This document shows positions 36,232-41,477 of a stretch of DNA of 41,477 bases, piece by piece; position 1 is the first letter of the stretch; the number at the start of each line of letters is the position of its first letter. The translations under genes and the position numbers were made by a program. Under the pieces are notes generated by a model. The model had not been told where the DNA came from, made no database searches, and was given only the letters and a program-made list of their open reading frames with translations. This stretch comes from Knoellia aerolata DSM 18566 (lineage in GTDB: Bacteria; Actinomycetota; Actinomycetes; Actinomycetales; Dermatophilaceae): the NCBI RefSeq assembly GCF_000768695.1, contig NZ_AVPL01000032.1:1-41477 (forward strand), given 5' to 3'.

Positions 36232-37364
36232 GTGACAAGCGACGTGCCCTGGGTCGAGGCCTGGGAGCGCTCATCCCCCCGGGCGGCGCCGGGGTCGGTG
36301 CGACCCGTCCCACCGACGTGTTCTTCAAGGAGCGACCCGACGTGACGTCGCCGCTCGAGACCCTCGAGCGCCCCGGCGCCGGCGGGTCCGAGCCGACCAA
36401 CCCGCCCGCCGAGCACACCCGCCCGAACGGCTCCGACCCGACATCGTCGCAGGTCAGCGGGGAGAACGGGCACTCCTCGACGTCCGCCGAGGAGCCGGCA
36501 CGCAACACCCCGGACGGACCCGAGCTCGTCGCTGTGCCCGGCGCCCAGTTCGCCGACGTGCCCGTCGACGCCATCCGCCCCAACCCCCGCCAGCCGCGCA
36601 CCGTCTTCGACGAGGACGACCTCGCCGAGCTCGTCCACAGCATCCGCGAGATCGGCGTGCTCCAGCCGATCGTCGTGCGCCGCGTCCCCGAGGACGCCAC
36701 CGACGTCCCCGAGGGCGTGCAGTTCGAGCTCATCATGGGCGAGCGCCGCTGGCGGGCCAGCCGCGAGGCCGGCAACACGACGGTCCCCACGATCATCAAG
36801 GCCACCGAGGACGACGCCCTCCTCCGGGACGCCCTCCTCGAGAACCTCCACCGCAGCCAGCTCAACGCCCTCGAGGAGGCGGCCGCCTACCAGCAGCTCC
36901 TCGACGACTTCGGCTGCACCCAGGAGGAGCTCGCGACCCGGATCGGCCGCTCGCGCCCGCAGATCAGCAACACCCTGCGCCTCCTCAAGCTGCCCCCGAT
37001 GGTCGCCCGCCGCGTCGCCGCCGGCGTCCTGTCCGCCGGCCACGCCCGCGCCCTGCTCGGCGTCGGGGACGGTGCCGCCATGGAGCGCCTCGCCCAGCGC
37101 ATCGTCGCCGAGGGTCTCTCCGTCCGCTCCGTCGAGGAGATCGTCTCGCTCGGCGTCGAGGACGAGAAGCCCGCACGACGCCGACCGCGCGCCGGCGGAC
37201 GCCACCCGCAGCTCGACGACATCGCCGCCGGGCTGTCCGACCGCCTCGAGACCCGGGTCGGCATCACCCTGGGCAAGTCCCGCGGCAAGGTCACCATCGA
37301 CTTCGCCTCCGTCGACGACCTCAACCGCATCCTCGACGCGATGCACCTTCGGGACTCCGCCTGA
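36228..37364 (+). CDS. parB: Chromosome-partitioning protein ParB
   Basis: The protein has 378 residues and begins [19 protein letters not shown], the usual ParB N-terminus that stimulates ParA. A disordered linker (about 30-100) leads to the CTP-binding fold with [21 protein letters not shown] and the arginine patch GERRWRASR. The helix-turn-helix domain that reads parS follows ([25 protein letters not shown]), then the C-terminal dimerisation domain. ATG 36228 overlaps the parA stop. Confidence 0.97.
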   Translation: MSDKRRALGRGLGALIPPGGAGVGATRPTDVFFKERPDVTSPLETLERPGAGGSEPTNPPAEHTRPNGSDPTSSQVSGENGHSSTSAEEPARNTPDGPELVAVPGAQFADVPVDAIRPNPRQPRTVFDEDDLAELVHSIREIGVLQPIVVRRVPEDATDVPEGVQFELIMGERRWRASREAGNTTVPTIIKATEDDALLRDALLENLHRSQLNALEEAAAYQQLLDDFGCTQEELATRIGRSRPQISNTLRLLKLPPMVARRVAAGVLSAGHARALLGVGDGAAMERLAQRIVAEGLSVRSVEEIVSLGVEDEKPARRRPRAGGRHPQLDDIAAGLSDRLETRVGITLGKSRGKVTIDFASVDDLNRILDAMHLRDSA

Positions 37365-37402
37365 ATCACGACCAGGTGCGCCGGGCGCCGACCTGCGCCG
37401 CA

Positions 37403-37501
37403 GGGATCGTGCCCGTTCGCCGCTGGCTGGGCCTGGCGGGAGCGCGGAGCGCGCTCAGCGCGCGCAGCGCGGATGGGACTGCGGCGAACGGGCATGATCC
37501 C
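37403..37501. repeat. Long palindrome behind parB
   Basis: GGATCGTGCCCGTTCGCCGC (37404-37423) and its inverted partner 37481-37500 pair with one mismatch, and one more G-C pair extends the stem. The 57-nt interior is rich in GCGC and can fold further. It lies in the 246-bp gap between parB and the convergent trxA. Farther on, ACAACGT and ACGTTGT form a small inverted repeat near 37515-37545. Confidence 0.8.
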
Positions 37502-37564
37502 GGAGGTGCGGCAACAACGTGCTGAATCCTGAATAACGTTGTGGCACAACGGTCCTGGAAACAG

Positions 37565-37594
37565 CGAAGCCCCCGGCCGGAACCGGGGGCTTCG
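37565..37594. terminator. Bidirectional terminator between parB and trxA
   Basis: CGAAGCCCCCGG (37565-37576) and CCGGGGGCTTCG (37583-37594) form a perfect 12-bp stem with a six-base loop; a T-rich TCGTTT follows on the plus strand. It is placed to end parA-parB on one strand and trxB-trxA on the other. Confidence 0.9.
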
Positions 37595-37610
37595 TCGTTT
37601 CTGGGTCTCG

Positions 37611-37937
37611 TCAGGTGAGGAAGGGCTCGAGCTCGCGGAGGAGCTTCGGCTTCGGCATGGCGCCGACGATCGTCTTGACGATCTCGCCGTCCTTGTAGAC
37701 GTGCATCGTCGGGATCGAGGTGATGCCGAGCTTGCCGGTGATGGCGGGGTTCTCGTCGGTGTTGAGCTTCACGACGTCGAGGGTGTCGGCGTGGTCACGC
37801 GCGATCTCCTCGAGGACGGGGGCGATCGCCTTGCACGGGCCGCACCAGGGCGCCCAGAAGTCGACGAGGGTGACCTTGGTGTTCTTGATGACGTCGGCGT
37901 CGAACGACGCGTCGTCGGTGGTGCGGGTGGCTCCCAT
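37611..37937 (-). CDS. trxA: Thioredoxin
   Basis: The protein has 108 residues with the active site WCGPC (31-35) in VDFWAPWCGPCKAIAP and the cis-proline loop ITSIPTMHVYKDGE. It reduces protein disulfides in the cytoplasm using electrons from the reductase encoded just upstream (trxB). ATG 37937 with AAGGA upstream. Confidence 0.98.
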   Translation of the reverse strand: MGATRTTDDASFDADVIKNTKVTLVDFWAPWCGPCKAIAPVLEEIARDHADTLDVVKLNTDENPAITGKLGITSIPTMHVYKDGEIVKTIVGAMPKPKLLRELEPFLT

Positions 37938-38014
37938 GGCGGGGGTCCTTCCTGGGTTGTCGCGGTTCAGGGGTTCAGGGGGTGGGTGGAGGTCAGTGGG
38001 GGTCGGTGGCCGGG

Positions 38015-39043
38015 TCAGGGCGCGATGAGAGCGGCGTCGGGAGCGGGGGCGCCGGCGTGCTCGGAGGCGGCGAGGAACCGCTCGGCGTCGAGGGCGGCGG
38101 CACAGCCGGAGCCGGCAGCGGTGATCGCCTGACGGTAGGTGTGGTCCACGAGGTCACCGCAGGCGAAGACACCGGGGAGGTTGGTGCGCGTCGAACGGCC
38201 CTCGACGAGGACGTAGCCCTCGGCATCGAGAGCAACGCGGTCGACGTCGTCGGTGGTCTGGAGCAGCTCGTTGCGCGGGTCGTGCCCGATGGCGATGAAG
38301 AGGCCGGTGACGTCGAGCTCGCTCGTCGCACCCGTCTGGATGTCGCGCAGGGTGATGCCCGAGAGCTTGTCGCCGCCGTGGATGGCGGCGACCTCGCTGT
38401 TCCACGCGAAGCGGATCTTGTCGTTGGCGAGGGCGCGCTCGGCCATGATCTTGGAGGCGCGCAGCTCGTCGCGACGGTGCACGATCGTCACGGTCCGGGC
38501 GAACTTGGTGAGGAAGGTGGCCTCCTCGACGGCCGAGTCGCCGCCACCGATGACGGCGATGTCCTGGTCGCGGAAGAAGAAGCCGTCGCAGGTCGCGCAC
38601 CACGAGACGCCGTGGCCGGACAGGCGCTTCTCGTCGGGGAGCCCGAGCTCGCGGTAGGCGGAGCCCATGGCGAGGATGACCGACCGGGTGCGCCAGGTGC
38701 GGCCCTCCCCGTCGACGACGGTCTTGAACTCACCCTCGAGCGAGACCGACTCGATGTCGTCGGTGATGATCTCGGTCCCGAAGCGCTCGGCCTGCGCGCG
38801 CATCTCGTCCATGAGGTCCGGACCCATGATGCCGTCACGGAAGCCGGGGAAGTTCTCGACCTCGGTCGTGTTCATCAGGGCGCCACCGGCGGTGACCGCG
38901 CCCTCGAAGAGCACGGGCTGGAGGTTGGCGCGAGCGGCATACACCGCCGCGGTGTAGCCGGCCGGGCCGGAGCCGATGATGATGACGTTGCGGACGTCCT
39001 GGTCGTCGGTCGCGATCGCAGTCGCGTCGGCGGAGGAGCTCAC
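38015..39043 (-). CDS. trxB: Thioredoxin-disulfide reductase
   Basis: The protein has about 342 residues. The FAD-binding motif [15 protein letters not shown], the redox site [10 protein letters not shown], the NADPH motif [10 protein letters not shown] with [10 protein letters not shown] and the second FAD motif [23 protein letters not shown] are complete. GTG 39043 is preferred because AAGGGA is eight bases upstream; the GTG at 39049 would be only two bases away. A sigma-R-type promoter is seen upstream. The order sigM, anti-sigma, trxB, trxA is conserved near the origin in mycobacteria. Confidence 0.97.
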   Translation of the reverse strand: MSSSADATAIATDDQDVRNVIIIGSGPAGYTAAVYAARANLQPVLFEGAVTAGGALMNTTEVENFPGFRDGIMGPDLMDEMRAQAERFGTEIITDDIESVSLEGEFKTVVDGEGRTWRTRSVILAMGSAYRELGLPDEKRLSGHGVSWCATCDGFFFRDQDIAVIGGGDSAVEEATFLTKFARTVTIVHRRDELRASKIMAERALANDKIRFAWNSEVAAIHGGDKLSGITLRDIQTGATSELDVTGLFIAIGHDPRNELLQTTDDVDRVALDAEGYVLVEGRSTRTNLPGVFACGDLVDHTYRQAITAAGSGCAAALDAERFLAASEHAGAPAPDAALIAP

Positions 39044-39101
39044 GAACACCGTCCCTTGTGTCTTTCATGGAGGATCACCGCTACATACGGTGGTCTGGTC
39101 C

Positions 39102-39127
39102 AACCGATCCTAGGCGCTCGGTGTTCC
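39102..39127 (-). promoter_or_regulatory. Candidate ECF (sigma-R/H type) promoter of trxB
   Basis: On the minus strand GGAAC (39127-39123) and GTT (39104-39102) are separated by exactly 18 bases. This matches the GGAAT/C-N18-GTT consensus used by thiol-stress sigma factors in front of trxBA in actinobacteria. No box-like alternative was seen in the 100-bp gap. Confidence 0.6.
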
Positions 39128-39149
39128 CGACCCGCAGCCCGACCCGCGG

Positions 39150-39905
39150 TCAGGACAGGGGGACCGGGCCGGCGAGCAGTGACGGGTTGCCGGTGGTGCA
39201 CTCACGGCGCACGGCGTATGCCGTCCGCTCACCCTCGACGGTCACGACGAGCACCGCCGCAGGCGCGCCGTCGACGCGGGCGAGCTCGACGTCGGCCGCC
39301 GTGTCACGCGGCAGGCCGAGCGCCTCGAGGCACGAGCGGACCCCGAGCTCGCTCCCGATCGGACCGATGGCGGGGGACTCCGCGGTGAGGGGGCCGGTCT
39401 GGGGGCTCACCTCCGGGCCGATGATCCGGGCTGCCACCTCGGTCGACAGGCTCGTCGAGGAGTAGTCGCGCTCCGAGAGCCGCACGACGACCGGACCGGG
39501 CAGCGTCACCACCCCCGAGGTGTCGCGTTCCTGGCCGGAGTCGGCTCCTGCGGCCCCCTGCTCCTCACCACTGCCCCCGGCAGTCGACTCGCTCGCGGTG
39601 TCGCCCGCCCCCGCTCCCATGCCGAGCAGGTCGTCGGCGAGGACGCCACCACCGATGACGAGGACGGCCGCCACGGCGAGCTTGCCTCCGTGCCGGGCCA
39701 GCCAGGAGCCGCGATCCCGGCCACTGGTTTCACGTGGAACGCCGGCCGAGCCCGGCGCCGCGGGCTCGACGTCGAGCGGACCGAGGTCGGACAGGGAGGC
39801 GTGGATCCGGGCCACGAGGTCGTCCGGCATCGGCCCGGGGTCGGGCATCGAGCGCAGCAGGTCGCGCATGCCCGTGGGGTCCGGCTCGTCGTCGCGCACG
39901 CTCAC
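39150..39905 (-). CDS. Putative membrane-bound anti-sigma factor
   Basis: The protein has 251 residues. A cytoplasmic part (DEPDPTGMRDLLRSMPDPGPMPDDLVARIHASLSDL) of the kind that binds sigma factors precedes one membrane segment (about residues 74-92, LAVAAVLVIGGGVLADDLLG). A Ser/Glu/Gly-rich linker and an external domain of about 130 residues with two cysteines (RSCLEALG, RRECTTG) follow. It lies directly behind sigM, as RsmA does behind SigM in mycobacteria. There is no HxxxCxxC zinc motif. GTG 39905 is chosen for AGGAG six bases upstream. A degenerate parS inside the gene encodes VPRET. Confidence 0.75.
   Translation of the reverse strand: MSVRDDEPDPTGMRDLLRSMPDPGPMPDDLVARIHASLSDLGPLDVEPAAPGSAGVPRETSGRDRGSWLARHGGKLAVAAVLVIGGGVLADDLLGMGAGAGDTASESTAGGSGEEQGAAGADSGQERDTSGVVTLPGPVVVRLSERDYSSTSLSTEVAARIIGPEVSPQTGPLTAESPAIGPIGSELGVRSCLEALGLPRDTAADVELARVDGAPAAVLVVTVEGERTAYAVRRECTTGNPSLLAGPVPLS
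39726..39741. promoter_or_regulatory. Degenerate parS-like sequence in the anti-sigma gene
   Basis: GGTTTCACGTGGAACG differs from the parS consensus at three positions, including an inner A to G. It may be a weak ParB site or a decayed one. Read in the gene it gives VPRET where true sites give VSRET. Confidence 0.5.
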
Positions 39906-39990
39906 CACCCTCTCCTCGTTCCCGTCCCTGGTCGGTCCACCGGTCTCGCGCGCTCGCAGCGGCAAGCCGAGCGATGTCGTGAGTAGGACG

Positions 39991-40554
39991 TCACGGGCGC
40001 ACCTCGGGTTCCCGTGTCGCGCCGAGCAGCTCCGCCAGCGCGGCCCGGCCCCGGGCGCACCGGGACTTCACCGTGCCCTCGGCGACACCGAGCGTCTGCG
40101 CGGCCTCGCTCACCGGCATACCGTGCATGTCGACGAGCACGAGGGCGAGCCGCTGGTGCTCGGGGAGCCGAGCGAGTGCCGCGCGGACGTCCATCCCGGT
40201 CTCGGCCTCGTCGTGCCGGTCGTGCGTGTCGGCGATGTCGAGGTCGGCGGCGTCCCCGGCCCGGCGCAGCACGTCGCGTTCGCGGCGCAGCCGGTCGAGG
40301 CAGGCGTTGACGACGATCCGGTGCAGCCACGTGGAGACGGCGGCGTCGCCGCGGTAGGACTCCGCCCGGCGGAACGCGTTGACGAAGCCGTCCTGGACGC
40401 CGTCCGCGGCGAGCTCCCGGTCGCCGGTCGTGCGCACGGCCACCGCCCAGAGCCGGTCGCGGTGACGGCGGAAGATCTCCCCGAACGCGTCGGGGTCCCC
40501 GGCGACGTGGCGGGCCATGAGGTCGCGGTCGGGGGCGTCCTCCAGCCCGTCCAT
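39991..40554 (-). CDS. sigM: ECF RNA polymerase sigma factor SigM
   Basis: The protein has 187 residues. Region 2 (AFGEIFRRHRDRLWAVAVRTTGDRELAADGVQDGFVNAF ... YRGDAAVSTWLHRIVVNACLDRLRR) and region 4 (LPEHQRLALVLVDMHGMPVSEAAQTLGVAEGTVKSRCARGRAALAELL) are both complete. Its place next to the anti-sigma gene and trxBA near the origin matches mycobacterial SigM. Start ATG 40554 lies one base after the stop of the membrane protein gene upstream, so it is probably co-translated. Confidence 0.94.
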   Translation of the reverse strand: MDGLEDAPDRDLMARHVAGDPDAFGEIFRRHRDRLWAVAVRTTGDRELAADGVQDGFVNAFRRAESYRGDAAVSTWLHRIVVNACLDRLRRERDVLRRAGDAADLDIADTHDRHDEAETGMDVRAALARLPEHQRLALVLVDMHGMPVSEAAQTLGVAEGTVKSRCARGRAALAELLGATREPEVRP

Positions 40555-40555
40555 G

Positions 40556-41477
40556 TCAGTTCTTGACCTCGACCTCGCCGAGGATGGCGCGGAAGCGACC
40601 GCCGTCGTCGCGGGTGAGGCTCGTGAACCAGACGATGACGTACTGACCGATCGTGCCGGCGGGCACCGGGAAGGACACGGTGCCGTCGGCTCCCGGCTTG
40701 GCGCCGACCTTCGTGGCGCCCTCGAGCGAGCGCTCGCCGCTGACGTAGACCTCGACGTCGGCGCGCAGGCCCAGCGTGAGGCTGATCGTGCGGGCGGCGA
40801 CGTTGGGCCCGAGGTCGACGCTCACGCCGACTCCGCTCTTGAGGCCGCCGAGGCGCGCCGAGCCGTAGCCCTCCGACTGCCAGGCCGTCGACCGGTCGCC
40901 GTCGAAGACGCGCGGGGCACGGGTGCCGTTCTCCTTGCCGTCGCCCTCGGGGTCGAAGCCGTCGGCCGCGAGGATCTGGAGGGCCTCACCGGTGGTCGCG
41001 CTGGCGCTCGCCGTGGGCCCGCCGCTGCTCGCCGAGGGGCGGGCGGAGGGGGAGCCGGCCGAGCTGCCGGGGACCCCGCCGAAGTCGAGGTCGGTGTTGG
41101 AGCCGATCTGCATGACACCGCGGATGCCGATGACGAGCGCGAAGACGAGGAAGGCTGCGACGATGCCGAGTGCGAGCCGGGACTCGCGCCGGTTGAGCGG
41201 CTGGGCGGGGACCAGGGGAGCCGGTGCCTCGAGGTGGGTGTCTCGGCCGGTGCCGGGGCGGACGCGGTCTCCGTCGGTGGCCAGTCCCGGGGCGTTGGGG
41301 GCGGTGATCCGCTCGCGGAACTCGCGACGCTCCGCGGCCTTCTCGGCGGCGCGCTCGCCGACCTGGCGTCCGAGCGTCCCGACCTTGGTTCCGGCCCGGT
41401 TGACGGCTCCGGCGACGACCGAGCTCGCGCCGGCCAGCGCCGCCCCGGTCGCGGCGGCTGCCGCCGCAGCGCCCTCC
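40556..41477 (-). CDS. C-terminal part of a membrane protein with discoidin-like external domain (runs off the window)
   Basis: The frame is open from the window edge to the stop at 40556, giving about 307 residues; the start lies beyond the window. An Ala-rich and charged cytoplasmic stretch (VNRAGTKVGTLGRQVGERAAEKAAERREF) leads to one membrane segment (LALGIVAAFLVFALVIGI). A Ser/Pro linker and an external domain with FDPEGDGKENGTRAPRVFDGDRSTAWQSEGY follow, reminiscent of discoidin/F5-8-type carbohydrate-binding folds. Similar tails occur on the pseudokinase/MurJ-linked proteins encoded before sigM in actinobacteria (Rv3910 in M. tuberculosis), so a role in peptidoglycan synthesis is plausible but not shown here. 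Confidence 0.8.
   Translation of the reverse strand, partial: EGAAAAAAATGAALAGASSVVAGAVNRAGTKVGTLGRQVGERAAEKAAERREFRERITAPNAPGLATDGDRVRPGTGRDTHLEAPAPLVPAQPLNRRESRLALGIVAAFLVFALVIGIRGVMQIGSNTDLDFGGVPGSSAGSPSARPSASSGGPTASASATTGEALQILAADGFDPEGDGKENGTRAPRVFDGDRSTAWQSEGYGSARLGGLKSGVGVSVDLGPNVAARTISLTLGLRADVEVYVSGERSLEGATKVGAKPGADGTVSFPVPAGTIGQYVIVWFTSLTRDDGGRFRAILGEVEVKN

Overview
The window is one continuous piece of a high-G+C actinobacterial chromosome centred on the replication origin. Gene order and protein sequences point to an Intrasporangiaceae-like member of the Micrococcales, although that family is an inference. Codons end almost always in G or C, and the core order sigM, anti-sigma gene, trxB, trxA, parB, parA, rsmG, jag, yidC, yidD, rnpA, rpmH, dnaA, oriC, dnaN, gnd, recF, dciA, then gyrB, gyrA, DUF3566, tRNA-Ile, tRNA-Ala is the classic actinobacterial origin cluster.

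Right side (about 28.6-41.5 kb). dnaN and dnaA are on the minus strand and flank an oriC of about 600 bp with a cluster of DnaA boxes. rpmH-rnpA-yidD-yidC-jag-rsmG-parA-parB run on the plus strand. Four near-perfect parS sites lie in and around rsmG and parA, three of them inside coding sequence, where they encode the peptide VSRET. parB ends against a strong terminator shared with the convergent trxA. trxA, trxB, an anti-sigma candidate, sigM and the end of a membrane protein gene follow on the minus strand.

Middle (about 6.2-24.5 kb). Between dciA and gyrB, which are normally adjacent, sit roughly 18 kb of accessory genes. They are a secreted TIM-barrel-like lipoprotein, an M4 metalloprotease fused to an emfourin-like inhibitor domain, an S15-type serine peptidase fused to an ABC ATPase with its permease, a ligase/carrier/membrane acyltransferase fusion, a ferric-iron ABC transporter that shares an IdeR/DtxR-like box with that fusion, a methionine transporter (metNIQ), a thioesterase and a lipoprotein.

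Left side (0-6.2 kb). gyrB, gyrA and a DUF3566 protein are followed by tRNA-Ile, a tiny DLW-39-like ORF and tRNA-Ala, all on the minus strand.

Three signals are not explained by genes. First, the 8-mer CGGCATAC/GTATGCCG occurs about 32 times by eye, in genes and between them, and accounts for nearly all TAT/ATA triplets in coding DNA. Second, a family of 48-bp two-tier palindromes occurs between gyrA and gyrB, as a triple array upstream of the iron-transporter ATPase gene, and once inside the linker of the ligase/acyltransferase gene. Third, longer unrelated palindromes sit inside the peptidase-ABC gene and behind parB.
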